64,000 nt of DNA from Anaerolentibacter hominis (GCF_032380675.1 NZ_JAWDIX010000001.1:558001-622000), one strand, 5' to 3'. Numbered from the stretch's first letter, positions 34,263 to 43,406 are shown. Numbers and translations: made by a program. Notes: generated from the letters alone by a model not told the origin.

Positions 34263-35408
34263 ATGGTACTGAGAATGTTTAAGCTGGTTCATCAGGAAGG
34301 CCGGGCAAGGCTGGGCGAATTTCATACGGTGCATGGGGTGATTCATACGCCGGTCTTTATGAATGTAGGGACGGCCGCGGCGATCAAGGGCGCAGTTTCT
34401 ACTATGGATCTGAAGGAGATCGGAACACAGGTGGAATTGTCCAATACGTATCACCTGCATGTGCGCCCGGGCGATCAGGTGGTGAAGCAGCTGGGCGGTC
34501 TTCACAAGTTTATGGTCTGGGACAGGCCGATTCTGACGGATTCCGGCGGGTTTCAGGTGTTTTCCCTGGCGGGCCTGCGCAAAATCAAGGAAGAGGGCGT
34601 CTATTTTCAGTCCCACATTGATGGAAGAAAGATTTTTATGGGTCCGGAGGAGAGCATGCAGATTCAGTCGAATCTGGCATCTACCATCGCGATGGCATTT
34701 GATGAATGTCCGCCTCATCCGGCTACGAGAGAGTACATGCAGAACTCGGTTGACCGGACATCCCGCTGGCTTGCCAGATGTAAAAAGGAGATGGAGAGGC
34801 TGAACAGTCTTCCGGATACGATCAACAGGCAGCAGATGCTCTTCGGAATCAATCAGGGAGGGACGTTTGAGGACATCCGAATCGCCCATGCGCAGCAGAT
34901 TGCAGAGCTTGATCTGGATGGTTATGCCCTTGGAGGGCTGGCGGTGGGAGAGTCTCACGAGGAGATGTATCACATCCTGGATGTGACGGTGCCCTATCTG
35001 CCCGGGAATAAACCACGGTATCTGATGGGAGTCGGGACTCCCGCGAATATTCTGGAAGCAGTGGAGCGAGGCGTGGATTTCTTTGATTGTGTCTATCCGG
35101 CCAGAAACGGCAGACACGGTCATGCCTATACGAATCATGGAAAGATGAATTTGCTGAACCTTCAGTATGAACTGGATGACAGGCCGTTGGAAGAAGGCTG
35201 CCAGTGTCCGGTGTGCCGTCATTACAGCAGGGCCTATATCCGCCATCTGCTCAAGGCAAAGGAAATGCTGGGACTGCGGCTGCTGGTAACGCACAATCTT
35301 TACTTTTATAATAAGATGATGGAAGAAATCAGGGAGGCCATCCGGACAGACCGGTTTGCTGAGTATAAAAAGCAGAAGCTGGAGAATATGGCCCAGGGAG
35401 ATCACTGA
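34263..35408 (+). CDS. tgt: Queuine tRNA-ribosyltransferase
   Basis: Exchanges guanine 34 for preQ1 in GUN-anticodon tRNAs. The 381 residues form the TIM barrel: TDSGGFQVFSL with the active-site Asp near 95, GINQGGTFEDIR, GGLAVGE, and FDCVYPARNGRHGHAY; the zinc site is CQCPVC with a later His. The start is uncertain: ATG 34263 or ATG 34275 (MFKLVHQEG, the more usual family start), both with weak ribosome sites. It precedes yajC, its common neighbour in Clostridia. Confidence 0.95.
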   Translation: MVLRMFKLVHQEGRARLGEFHTVHGVIHTPVFMNVGTAAAIKGAVSTMDLKEIGTQVELSNTYHLHVRPGDQVVKQLGGLHKFMVWDRPILTDSGGFQVFSLAGLRKIKEEGVYFQSHIDGRKIFMGPEESMQIQSNLASTIAMAFDECPPHPATREYMQNSVDRTSRWLARCKKEMERLNSLPDTINRQQMLFGINQGGTFEDIRIAHAQQIAELDLDGYALGGLAVGESHEEMYHILDVTVPYLPGNKPRYLMGVGTPANILEAVERGVDFFDCVYPARNGRHGHAYTNHGKMNLLNLQYELDDRPLEEGCQCPVCRHYSRAYIRHLLKAKEMLGLRLLVTHNLYFYNKMMEEIREAIRTDRFAEYKKQKLENMAQGDH

Positions 35409-35456
35409 CCGATAGCATCGATGGACAAGGGATTGTACACCGATGCTACTAATCGG
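35409..35456 (+). promoter_or_regulatory. Hairpin between tgt and yajC
   Basis: Starts at the base after the tgt stop. CCGA/TCGG and TAGCATCG (35413-35420)/CGATGCTA (35441-35448) form a long stem without a T-run. It may be a processing or stability element of the tgt-yajC transcript. Confidence 0.55.
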
Positions 35457-35498
35457 AGTTGATAAATTAGATTGATATTATTTAGGAGGAGACAACAA

Positions 35499-35849
35499 AT
35501 GAATTATTTACCTTTTCTTACCCAGGGAAGCGGAGCATCCAGTATTTTATTTACGTTGGGGTATATTGTATTTATCTGTGCCCTGTTCTGGTTTATTGCG
35601 ATCCGTCCGCAGAAGAAACAGCAGAAGCAGCATGACGCGATGTTAACTACTCTGGCAATTGGCGACAGTGTGCTTACATCCAGCGGTTTTTATGGTGTTG
35701 TGATTGATGTGATGGAGGATGTTGTCATTGTGGAGTTCGGCAATAATAAGAACTGTCGTATCCCGATGCAGAGAGCCGCTATCATGGAGATCGAAAAACC
35801 AAATGGTGCAGGTACGACCACGGATTCCAAAGAGGATAAAAAGAAATAA
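35499..35849 (+). CDS. yajC: Preprotein translocase subunit YajC
   Basis: A 116-residue protein with one membrane segment (about 13-35, ILFTLGYIVFICALFWFIAI) followed by RPQKKQQKQH and the cytosolic domain GDSVLTSSGFYGVV. YajC joins SecDF in the holo-translocon. ATG 35499 has AGGAGG nine bases upstream; the longer frame to 35472 is not used. SecD/SecF are not encoded in the window. A terminator follows. Confidence 0.93.
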   Translation: MNYLPFLTQGSGASSILFTLGYIVFICALFWFIAIRPQKKQQKQHDAMLTTLAIGDSVLTSSGFYGVVIDVMEDVVIVEFGNNKNCRIPMQRAAIMEIEKPNGAGTTTDSKEDKKK

Positions 35850-35860
35850 ATAACGAATGA

Positions 35861-35891
35861 AAAAATGAACCATTTAACATGGTTCATTTTT
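35861..35891. terminator. Bidirectional terminator after yajC
   Basis: AAAAATGAACCAT (35861-35873) pairs with ATGGTTCATTTTT (35879-35891), loop TTAAC; it can serve yajC and, on the other strand, the TIGR04086 gene. Confidence 0.9.
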
Positions 35892-35956
35892 GCTTTCCGG
35901 AGGGAAATCTGTTATGGTAAGGAAGAGGATTCCTTTTGGAATGAGACGTATACCCG

Positions 35957-36301
35957 CTATTTTGCGGCCATGCCGCCCATCATACCGCCCAGAGCGGAGA
36001 GGAGGGCTGCCAGAAACGGGTTTGTGGTTCCTGCAAATGCCTGGCCTTTTAATAAGAAGGAGAGCAGCATCAGGAAGGCAAAGTAAATGACTCCTGTCAG
36101 AAGACCCCACAAGAATTTACGGTTCTGTGACTTGTTGCCGACGATCAGGCCGCCTGCAAAAGTAGAGATCCAGTAGGTGAAGAACACAAGACCCTGCATG
36201 ACTCCTTCTGCCGGTGAGAATTTGAACAGCACAAGAGACAGCACCAGAAGCAGGACCGTACTGATGACGTAGGAAGTGATAAGTCCTTTTACTATTTTCA
36301 T
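35957..36301 (-). CDS. TIGR04086-family membrane protein
   Basis: A 114-residue protein with four hydrophobic segments (about 8-26, 36-56, 64-84, 90-112) and the closing run LLSALGGMMGGMAAK. It fits TIGR04086, a clostridial family of unknown function that commonly stands between yajC and the SCIFF locus. ATG 36301 has GGAGG five bases upstream. Here it is on the opposite strand to its neighbours. Confidence 0.8.
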   Translation of the reverse strand: MKIVKGLITSYVISTVLLLVLSLVLFKFSPAEGVMQGLVFFTYWISTFAGGLIVGNKSQNRKFLWGLLTGVIYFAFLMLLSFLLKGQAFAGTTNPFLAALLSALGGMMGGMAAK

Positions 36302-36457
36302 AAATACCTCCAACACGTAGCGGGCTATCTTTTAAACATCGGTAACCCGTCCTTTGTTTTTAAAATGTATGTCTTGAAACTTTAAAATATGCGGGGGAGA
36401 GCATAGAAAGAAATGCAGGGAAAGTGAAGAAATGAATGGGAAGGGAGGAAATGAAGA

Positions 36458-37321
36458 ATGAGATATATAGATCTTCATGTACATTCGGTCTATTCAGACG
36501 GGACCATGACTCCTGCCTGGCTGGTTGATCACGCCGTAAAGCTGGGCCTTGGCGCTGTCGCGCTGACGGATCATGACAGCATAGAAGGCGTAAAAGAAGC
36601 GCTTGCAGCCGGGGAGGCCTGGAACAAAAAGGGAGCGTCCATAAGGGTGATTCCCGGGGTGGAGCTGTCCGTAGCATATAAGGACCGTGATATTCATTTG
36701 CTTGGCCTTTTTATTGATCCGGATAACCGCCGTTTAAGTCAGGCCCTGGATAAAATGCGCGGCAGACGGGATGCGCGGAACGAGGAAATGGCGAGGAAAC
36801 TTGCCGCCGGGGGCATATTGATTTCCATGGAGGAGATCCTGAAAGAGGTCCCGGAGAATACTGCCGTGACCAGAGCCCATTTTGCAGCCTGTCTGGTGAA
36901 AAAGGGTTATGTAAAATCAAATAAAGAGGCGTTCGAAAAATATTTGGGGTCAGATGGACCTTATTTTGCGGCGAGAAAATATATACCGCCTGAGGAAGCG
37001 ATTGAACTGATACGGGAGGCCGGAGGGATACCGATTCTGGCTCACCCGCTGATCTATAAGCTGGCGGGGAAAGAGTTGGAAGCATTGATTGTCCGTCTTA
37101 AGGGGGCTGGGCTTATGGGACTGGAAGCACTTTACTCTGCCAATACTGCAGCGGATGAAGCATATGCGCTTACGCTGGCCCACCGCTATGGCCTGATGAT
37201 TTCCGGGGGATCTGATTTTCACGGCACCAATAAGCCGGATCTGGAACTGGGACGGGGCAGAGGCAATCTGAAGGTGCCGGAAACGGTACTTGCCGCTCTG
37301 GAAAAAAGTCTTTCCAAGTGA
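36458..37321 (+). CDS. PHP-domain phosphoesterase (TrpH/RNase AM-like)
   Basis: The 287 residues carry PHP metal motifs in order: DLHVHSVYSDG near the start, LTDHDS, the Glu of IPGVELS, then ILAHPL near 190 and SGGSDFHG near 245. Homologues of this length hydrolyse 3',5'-nucleoside bisphosphates or trim 5' ends of short RNAs. GGGAGG is nine bases before the ATG. It ends just before the scfA promoter and may be co-transcribed in part with scfAB. Confidence 0.85.
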   Translation: MRYIDLHVHSVYSDGTMTPAWLVDHAVKLGLGAVALTDHDSIEGVKEALAAGEAWNKKGASIRVIPGVELSVAYKDRDIHLLGLFIDPDNRRLSQALDKMRGRRDARNEEMARKLAAGGILISMEEILKEVPENTAVTRAHFAACLVKKGYVKSNKEAFEKYLGSDGPYFAARKYIPPEEAIELIREAGGIPILAHPLIYKLAGKELEALIVRLKGAGLMGLEALYSANTAADEAYALTLAHRYGLMISGGSDFHGTNKPDLELGRGRGNLKVPETVLAALEKSLSK

Positions 37322-37382
37322 GAGGCGGTATGGTATACTTACTAACGATAGAAGTTTCTCTACCGGGAATTCCGGCAGAGAA
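37311..37382 (+). promoter_or_regulatory. scfA promoter and leader hairpin
   Basis: Extended -10 TGG-TATACT (37331-37339) with a weak -35 TTTCCA (37311-37316), overlapping the end of the PHP gene. The leader folds into a hairpin: TTCTCT/AGAGAA outside and CCGG/CCGG inside (37356-37382). Confidence 0.6.
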
Positions 37383-37419
37383 GTCAGATAGAAATTGGTG
37401 TTGAAAGGAGGGCATGGAA

Positions 37420-37560
37420 ATGAAACATATTAAAACCTTAAGCTCCAGAAATTTACAGGATACCGTTAAAAAAGGTGGCTGCGGCGAGTGCCAGACATCC
37501 TGCCAGTCTGCCTGCAAGACTTCCTGCACTGTGGGAAATCAGTCCTGTGAGCACAAATAA
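37420..37560 (+). CDS. scfA: SCIFF ranthipeptide precursor (six Cys in forty-five residues)
   Basis: A 46-residue precursor of a ribosomally made, post-translationally modified peptide. The leader is MKHIKTLSSRNLQDTVKKGG; the core holds six cysteines at 21, 24, 28, 32, 36 and 43, with CGECQTSC and SACKTSC, nearly invariant in the family. The radical-SAM protein encoded next installs thioether bonds from Cys sulfur to acceptor residues. ATG 37420 is chosen because AAAGGAGG ends about eight bases before it; ATG 37414 is too close. Almost universal and highly conserved in Clostridia; its role may be signalling, which is not settled. Confidence 0.96.
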   Translation: MKHIKTLSSRNLQDTVKKGGCGECQTSCQSACKTSCTVGNQSCEHK

Positions 37561-37593
37561 GATTCCAAATAATTGAATTATTTGAAAGAGGGA

Positions 37594-37616
37594 GGAGAGT
37601 GCAGACTCTCCTTTTT
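37594..37616 (+). terminator. Attenuator between scfA and scfB
   Basis: GGAGAGT (37594-37600), GCAG, ACTCTCC (37605-37611) followed by TTTTT. It sits 33 bases after the scfA stop and would make precursor mRNA exceed maturase mRNA. A second hairpin (GTTCCCG/CGGGAAC) follows near 37648-37672. Confidence 0.75.
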
Positions 37617-37692
37617 CGCGGAGGAGAAAATTACGTATTGGGCCTGTTCCCGTTCGGGGAAGGCCGGGAACAAGAAAGGCTTGGGTATAAGA

Positions 37693-39102
37693 GTGATACA
37701 TCGGTTTATTAATAATGGATACCATATTGTGCTGGATGTGGACAGCAGCAGCGTTCATGTTGTAGACGAGCTGGTCTATGATATGATTGGATTATATAAA
37801 GAAAAATCCCGGGACGAGATTATCCGGGAGATGACGGAAAAGTATGGGGATGACGCCAGCGCGGCCCGTCTGGGATACAGAGTTGACGAAGAGGCGGTGA
37901 AAGAGGCTCTGGAAGAAATAGAGGAGCTGAAGGAACAGGGAAGCCTGTTTACAGAAGATACATACCGCCCTCACATAGAGGCATTTAAGAACAGGCCGAC
38001 GGTTGTAAAAGCGCTGTGTCTGCATGTGGCCCACGACTGCAACCTTGCCTGCAAATACTGTTTTGCGGAGGAGGGAGAATATAAGGGACGCCGTGCCATC
38101 ATGAGCTACGAGGTGGGCAGACAGGCCCTTAAGTTCCTGGTGGAGAACTCCGGAAACCGGAGGAATCTGGAGGTAGATTTCTTCGGGGGAGAGCCGCTGA
38201 TGAATATGGAAGTGGTGAAGCAGCTTGTGGCTTATGGCCGGGAGCTGGAAAAGACCCATGACAAAATATTCCGGTTTACGATTACCACCAACGGTGTGCT
38301 CTTAAATGATGATACAATAGATTTTATTAATAAGGAGATGCACAATGTGGTGCTCAGCCTGGACGGCCGTCCGGAGGTCAATGATGCGATGCGTCCGTTC
38401 CGAAACGGACAGGGCAGCTATGACTATGTGGTGCCGAAGCAGCTTAAGATGGCGAAAAGCCGGAATGGCAAGAGCTATTATGTGAGAGGGACCTTTACCC
38501 GGAACAATCTGGATTTTTCCGAGGATGTCCTGCATTTTGCGGATCTGGGTTTTGATGAGATATCCATTGAGCCGGTGGTGTCACCGGAGACAGATCCATT
38601 TGCTCTCAGGGAGGAAGATCTGCCTGTTATTTTTGAACAATACGATAAATTGGCGAAGGAGATGGCGGACCGGAAGCGGAAGGGAAACTGTTTTACCTTT
38701 TTCCACTTTATGCTGGATTTAAGCGGTGGGCCGTGTGTTTATAAGAGATTATCCGGCTGTGGTTCAGGGACAGAGTATCTGGCGGTAACTCCCTGGGGGG
38801 ATCTGTATCCCTGCCATCAGTTCGTGGGAGAAGAAGAGTATAAAGTGGGAGACGTATGGAGCGGCGTCACCAGAACAGATCTGGTGGACGAATTTAAAGC
38901 GGTGAGCGTTTACACGAAAGAAAAATGCAGGGACTGCTTCGCGAGATATTTCTGCAGCGGCGGCTGCGCGGCAAATTCCTGGCATTTTAATGGTACGGTC
39001 AATGGTACTTATGATCTGGGATGCGAGATGGAACGCAAGCGGGTAGAATGTGCGCTGATGTTAAAAGCTGTGGAAGCGGAGCTTGCAGAGGCGGCGGAAT
39101 AA
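37693..39102 (+). CDS. scfB: SCIFF radical-SAM thioether maturase
   Basis: About 469 residues. Order: an N-terminal peptide-binding (RRE-like) region (MIHRFINNGYHIVLDVDSSS to about 90), the radical-SAM barrel with CNLACKYC (C-x3-C-x2-C) near 115, FFGGEPLMN and TTNGVLLND, and a C-terminal SPASM domain (CGSG..., YPCHQF, CRDCFARYFCSGGC, final CEMERKRVEC) for auxiliary [4Fe-4S] clusters. GTG 37693 gives the usual family start; the frame remains open to TTG 37573, but that stretch contains the attenuator hairpins. Acts on ScfA. Confidence 0.94.
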   Translation: MIHRFINNGYHIVLDVDSSSVHVVDELVYDMIGLYKEKSRDEIIREMTEKYGDDASAARLGYRVDEEAVKEALEEIEELKEQGSLFTEDTYRPHIEAFKNRPTVVKALCLHVAHDCNLACKYCFAEEGEYKGRRAIMSYEVGRQALKFLVENSGNRRNLEVDFFGGEPLMNMEVVKQLVAYGRELEKTHDKIFRFTITTNGVLLNDDTIDFINKEMHNVVLSLDGRPEVNDAMRPFRNGQGSYDYVVPKQLKMAKSRNGKSYYVRGTFTRNNLDFSEDVLHFADLGFDEISIEPVVSPETDPFALREEDLPVIFEQYDKLAKEMADRKRKGNCFTFFHFMLDLSGGPCVYKRLSGCGSGTEYLAVTPWGDLYPCHQFVGEEEYKVGDVWSGVTRTDLVDEFKAVSVYTKEKCRDCFARYFCSGGCAANSWHFNGTVNGTYDLGCEMERKRVECALMLKAVEAELAEAAE

Positions 39103-39211
39103 ACGGAGGGATGACTCCGTAAAGGGGAGCGGGGACCGGATTTGGCCCTCGCTCTTGAAGTTTCATTACTTAAGAAAGAGCGTCTGATGAAATAACGATG
39201 GAGATAAAAGC

Positions 39212-40990
39212 ATGGAGCAGTGGTTTATAAAGAACAGACAGATGAATTTTGACGCGATTGGCCGGCAGTTTGGGGTCAGCCCTGTGCTGGCAAGGCTTGT
39301 GGTAAATCGGGGAGGGGTGACCCAGGAAGCCTTTGATGCCTATATCAATGGGGGAAAAGAACGGTTTTATAACCCCTGCCTGTTAAAGGACGCTGAGAAA
39401 CTCTGCCGTTTGCTTCTGGCTAAGATAGAGGTAGGGAGCCGTGTCCGTATTATTGGAGATTATGACGTGGACGGGATTACTGCCACCTACATTTATTTCC
39501 GTATGTTAAAGCGGCTGGGAGCAGATGTGGATTACCGGATTCCGGACCGGGTACAGGACGGTTACGGTATCCATGCAGGGATGATTGATGAGGCTGCCGG
39601 GGACGGAGTGGACACCATCTTGACCTGTGATACGGGAATTGCGGCGATCGAGGAGACCGTGTATGCGGCTGAAAAGGGAATTGAACTGCTGATTACCGAC
39701 CATCACAACCTGGTTTATAAAGAGGGGGATGACGGGAAAAAGGTCTACTGCCTGCCGGGAGCGGCCGCGGTGGTAGATCCGAAGCAGGAGGACTGCCCCT
39801 ATCCGTTTAAAGGAATCTGCGGAGCTGCAGTGGCTTATAAGATAGCCTGTCTCTGCTACGAACAGAAAGGAATTTCCCTGGAAGAGACAGATGAATTTCT
39901 GGATCTGGCCGCTCTGGCAACGGTATGTGATGTGATGGAATTAACGGATGAAAACCGGGCTCTCGTACGTGTTGGGCTTGCAGGCCTGCAGAGGACCAGG
40001 AATATCGGGCTTCGGGCATTGATTGAGGAGACGGTGGGCAGCGCGGGAAGGCTCACCTCCTACCATCTGGGTTTTGTGATCGGCCCCTGTATTAATGCTA
40101 CCGGACGCCTTGAGACCGCGGATCTTGGCATGGAGCTGCTGTTGTCCGACTCCCTGGAAGAGGCCAGAAAGCTGGCCTGCCGGCTCCGGGACTTAAATGA
40201 AGAGCGGAAGGAGCTGACCAGACAGGGGGTTGAACAGGCGATTGCGTATATCCGGAAGGAACGGATGGAAGAAGATCCGGTTCTGGTGGTCTATCTCCCT
40301 GACTGCCATGAAAGCCTTGCGGGTATTATCGCAGGCCGGATCAGGGAGGCATTTCACCGGCCTGCGATCGTATTAACCAGAAGCCGGGACGGGTTAAAGG
40401 GCTCCGGCCGCTCCATACCGGCCTATCCCATGTATGACCGCTTGACCGGGTGCCGCCAGTACCTGACCCGTTTCGGCGGCCATCCGATGGCGGCAGGGCT
40501 GTCTTTAGCACCTGAGAACCTGGATGGTTTTCGGGAAGCATTGACAAGGGGGGCGGATCTAGCCGAGGAGGATTTTGCGGAGAGAGTATCTATCGACATG
40601 AGCCTCCCCTTTGAGGAAGTTACACAAGACCTGATTTTGTCTTTGCAGAGGCTGGAACCCTTCGGCAATGGAAATCCGAAGCCGCAGTTTGTGCTGAAAA
40701 ATGTGTCGGTGCGGCGGGCGTCGGTGCTTGGGGCAAACAGGGGACTGCTGAAGCTGACTCTGTCTGACCCGGAGCACAATCCCTATTTATTTCTGGATGG
40801 CGTCCTGTTTCAGGAATCCAGAATTAATGAGTGGATGAACAGCATGGAGGAAAAATTCGGCCGGGAAGCGGTGGAAGCCGCTCTGGCAGGCAAGAAAAAT
40901 CCGATTCAGATGGACATTGTCTACACTCCGGAACTACATGAGTACAATGGAAAATTTTACATTCAGCTCTGTATCAGCCACTATCGCTGA
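39212..40990 (+). CDS. recJ: Single-stranded-DNA-specific exonuclease RecJ
   Basis: A 5'-3' single-strand exonuclease of recombination and repair. The 592 residues show the DHH domain (RIIGDYDVDGITA near 80; TCDTGIAA; ITDHHN near 160), the DHHA1 domain (GRIREAFHRPAIVLT, GSGRSI, GGHPMAAGLSL near 425) and a C-terminal OB-like part (LQRLEPFGNGNP). GGAGAT lies before the ATG. It follows scfB by 109 bases; that gap holds a GGAG-rich hairpin (ACGGAG/CTCCGT) but no T-run, so read-through from scfB is possible. Confidence 0.95.
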   Translation: MEQWFIKNRQMNFDAIGRQFGVSPVLARLVVNRGGVTQEAFDAYINGGKERFYNPCLLKDAEKLCRLLLAKIEVGSRVRIIGDYDVDGITATYIYFRMLKRLGADVDYRIPDRVQDGYGIHAGMIDEAAGDGVDTILTCDTGIAAIEETVYAAEKGIELLITDHHNLVYKEGDDGKKVYCLPGAAAVVDPKQEDCPYPFKGICGAAVAYKIACLCYEQKGISLEETDEFLDLAALATVCDVMELTDENRALVRVGLAGLQRTRNIGLRALIEETVGSAGRLTSYHLGFVIGPCINATGRLETADLGMELLLSDSLEEARKLACRLRDLNEERKELTRQGVEQAIAYIRKERMEEDPVLVVYLPDCHESLAGIIAGRIREAFHRPAIVLTRSRDGLKGSGRSIPAYPMYDRLTGCRQYLTRFGGHPMAAGLSLAPENLDGFREALTRGADLAEEDFAERVSIDMSLPFEEVTQDLILSLQRLEPFGNGNPKPQFVLKNVSVRRASVLGANRGLLKLTLSDPEHNPYLFLDGVLFQESRINEWMNSMEEKFGREAVEAALAGKKNPIQMDIVYTPELHEYNGKFYIQLCISHYR

Positions 40991-41048
40991 CATATATTAG
41001 TAAAATTAATAAGTATTTTGATATTTATTACTAAAATTAAAAAAACTA

Positions 41049-41076
41049 TTGCGTAATCCACATCGTCGTTTATAAT
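41049..41076 (+). promoter_or_regulatory. purC promoter
   Basis: -35 TTGCGT (41049-41054), 16-base spacer, -10 TATAAT (41071-41076). The AT-rich stretch before it has an inverted pair TTAGTAA/TTACTAA; no PurR-type or purine riboswitch motif was recognised. Confidence 0.7.
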
Positions 41077-41129
41077 GAAGAAGTAGTCTTTTTGTTTCAA
41101 ACATTTACAAGCATAGGTGGAGGAATAGC

Positions 41130-41837
41130 ATGAAAAAGTTAGAAATGCTCTATGAAGGCAAGGCAAAAAAAGTGTACAGTACAGATGCGGAAGACGTTTA
41201 TATCGTGGACTATAAAGATGATGCCACGGCATTTAACGGTCTGAAAAAAGGAACCATCGCCGGCAAAGGCGTGGTTAACAATAAGATGAGCAACTTTTTA
41301 TTCCAGATGCTGGAAAAAGAAGGCGTGCCTACCCACTATGTAGAGGAATTAAGCGACCGTGAGACTGCTGTGAAAAAGGTCGAGATTGTTCCGCTGGAAG
41401 TTATAATCCGTAATATCGCCGCAGGCAGTTTTTCCAAAAGACTTGGGGTAGAGGAAGGCAGAAAGCTGCTTTGCCCGACTCTGGAGTTTTCCTATAAAGA
41501 TGACGATCTGGGAGATCCGTTAATCAATGATTATTTCGCACTGGCGCTTGGTTTGGCGACAAGAGAAGAGATTGACCGGATTAGCGAGCTGGCGTTTAAG
41601 GTAAATGAGGAGCTCTGCAAATATTTCCTGACCATCGGCATTGAGCTGGTGGACTTTAAGCTGGAGTTCGGACGTTGCAATGGAGAGATCATTCTGGCCG
41701 ATGAAATTTCACCGGACACCTGCAGACTGTGGGATTCCACCACACATGCAAAATTGGATAAGGACCGTTTCAGAAGAGATATGGGCGATGTAGAAGAAGC
41801 TTATATCGAAGTTGCAAAGAGAATCGGTATTATATAA
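41130..41837 (+). CDS. purC: Phosphoribosylaminoimidazole-succinocarboxamide synthase
   Basis: SAICAR synthetase joins CAIR and aspartate with ATP in purine synthesis. The 235 residues match the short bacterial form: LYEGKAKKVY at the start, PLEVIIRNIAAGSFSKR, LEFSYKDD, and VDFKLEFGR with ILADEISPDTCRLWD. GGTGGAGG stands eight bases before the ATG. It is first of the purine genes, 95 bases before purF. Confidence 0.97.
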   Translation: MKKLEMLYEGKAKKVYSTDAEDVYIVDYKDDATAFNGLKKGTIAGKGVVNNKMSNFLFQMLEKEGVPTHYVEELSDRETAVKKVEIVPLEVIIRNIAAGSFSKRLGVEEGRKLLCPTLEFSYKDDDLGDPLINDYFALALGLATREEIDRISELAFKVNEELCKYFLTIGIELVDFKLEFGRCNGEIILADEISPDTCRLWDSTTHAKLDKDRFRRDMGDVEEAYIEVAKRIGII

Positions 41838-41932
41838 GAACTGGAAACCGGACAGGCGTATTTTGCCTGTCCGATTTAGACAGCGCGAGTGCCTTATATC
41901 TTGAGGCATGTCGGAGACAGAAAGGACAGACC

Positions 41933-43372
41933 ATGAATCAGAAGAACAATGAATGGATGACAGATGAAATTCATGAGGAGTGCGGCGTTTTCGGAATGTA
42001 TGATCTGGACGGCGGGGACGTGGCTTCTTCAATTTATTACGGCCTGTTTGCCCTGCAGCATCGGGGACAGGAGAGCTGCGGTATTGCAGTCAGCGACACG
42101 TACGGCCCCAAGGGAATCGTCCGTTCCGCTAAGGGAATGGGACTGGTAAACGAAGTGTTTACCGAAGATAACCTGGAAAATCTGAAGGGAAATCTGGGAG
42201 TCGGGCATGTGCGTTATTCTACTGCAGGCGCCAGCATTATTGAAAATACCCAGCCTCTGGTACTCAACTATGTGAAAGGAACGTTGGCCCTGGCCCATAA
42301 CGGAAATCTGGCTAATTTTACTGAGCTTCGGAGAGAGCTGGAGTACACCGGGGCGATTTTCCAGACCACCATTGATTCGGAAGTAATTGCCTATCATATT
42401 GCAAGAGCCCGTCTGGAGACAGAAAATGTGGAGGAAGCCGTAAAAGCTGCCATGCAGAAACTCAAAGGTGCCTATTCTATTGTAATTATGAGTCCGAGGA
42501 AGTTAATCGGCGCCAGAGATCCGTTCGGATTCCGCCCGCTTTGCATCGGCCGCAGAGGGAATACCTATGTGCTGGCCTCGGAGTCCTGTGCCCTGGATGC
42601 GGTGGATGCGGAATTTGTGCGGGATGTGCTCCCCGGTGAGATTGTGACCATTGATAAAAAGCACGGCCTTCGTTCCGACACCTCCCTGTGCCAGGACAAA
42701 TGCGCCAAGTGTATCTTTGAATATATTTATTTTGCCCGTCCGGACAGTTACATCGACGGTGTCAATGTCTATCAGTCCCGGATTATGGCCGGGAAAATTC
42801 TGGCCCAGACCTTTCCGGCGGATGCGGATGTGGTAATCGGCGTTCCGGATTCCGGAAATGTGGCGGCCATGGGCTTTGCCGCGGAGGCAGGAATCCCCTA
42901 TGGGATTGGTTTTACCAAAAACAGTTATGTGGGACGGACGTTTATCAAACCGAAGCAGACGGTGCGGGAGTCCAGCGTCCGGATCAAACTGAATGTTTTA
43001 AAAGAAGTAGTAAACGGCAAGCGGGTTGTCATGGTAGATGACTCCATTGTGCGCGGCACTACGTCCGAGCGGATCGTCCGTATGCTGAAAAATGCAGGGG
43101 CGACAGAGGTACATGTCAGAATCAGTTCCCCGCCGTTTCTCTATCCCTGTTATTTCGGAACCGATGTTCCCACCAGTGATCAGCTGATTGCTTACAATAA
43201 CACGAATGATAAGATCTGTCAGATGATCGGTGCGGATTCTCTTGGATATTTATCCGGAGAGCGTCTTTCTGAACTGGTAAATGGCGATACGGGCTATTGT
43301 GACGCATGCTTCAGCGGCAATTATCCGGTGGAACCCTCCGAGGAGGAACCAGAGGACGATATCGACGAATGA
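41933..43372 (+). CDS. purF: Amidophosphoribosyltransferase
   Basis: Commits PRPP to purine synthesis by transferring glutamine ammonia. A 16-residue propeptide precedes the catalytic Cys17 (EECGVFGMYD), which must be exposed by cleavage. The N-terminal glutaminase domain has GHVRYSTAG and ALAHNGNLAN; the C-terminal PRTase domain has VVMVDDSIVRGTT. Cysteines in KCIFEY and YCDACFSGNYP fit the [4Fe-4S] site of the oxygen-sensitive Bacillus-type enzyme. GAAAGGA precedes the ATG. Confidence 0.96.
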   Translation: MNQKNNEWMTDEIHEECGVFGMYDLDGGDVASSIYYGLFALQHRGQESCGIAVSDTYGPKGIVRSAKGMGLVNEVFTEDNLENLKGNLGVGHVRYSTAGASIIENTQPLVLNYVKGTLALAHNGNLANFTELRRELEYTGAIFQTTIDSEVIAYHIARARLETENVEEAVKAAMQKLKGAYSIVIMSPRKLIGARDPFGFRPLCIGRRGNTYVLASESCALDAVDAEFVRDVLPGEIVTIDKKHGLRSDTSLCQDKCAKCIFEYIYFARPDSYIDGVNVYQSRIMAGKILAQTFPADADVVIGVPDSGNVAAMGFAAEAGIPYGIGFTKNSYVGRTFIKPKQTVRESSVRIKLNVLKEVVNGKRVVMVDDSIVRGTTSERIVRMLKNAGATEVHVRISSPPFLYPCYFGTDVPTSDQLIAYNNTNDKICQMIGADSLGYLSGERLSELVNGDTGYCDACFSGNYPVEPSEEEPEDDIDE

Positions 43373-43406
43373 TAAGAAAGTCTATAAAGTGAAAGGACGG
43401 ATATAT

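Noticed and set aside
34251..35405. Long minus-strand reading frame (384 codons) opposite tgt
   Set aside because: It mirrors a clear tgt gene, is rich in His/Arg/Leu runs with no known domain, and has no ribosome site; it is a codon-bias shadow.
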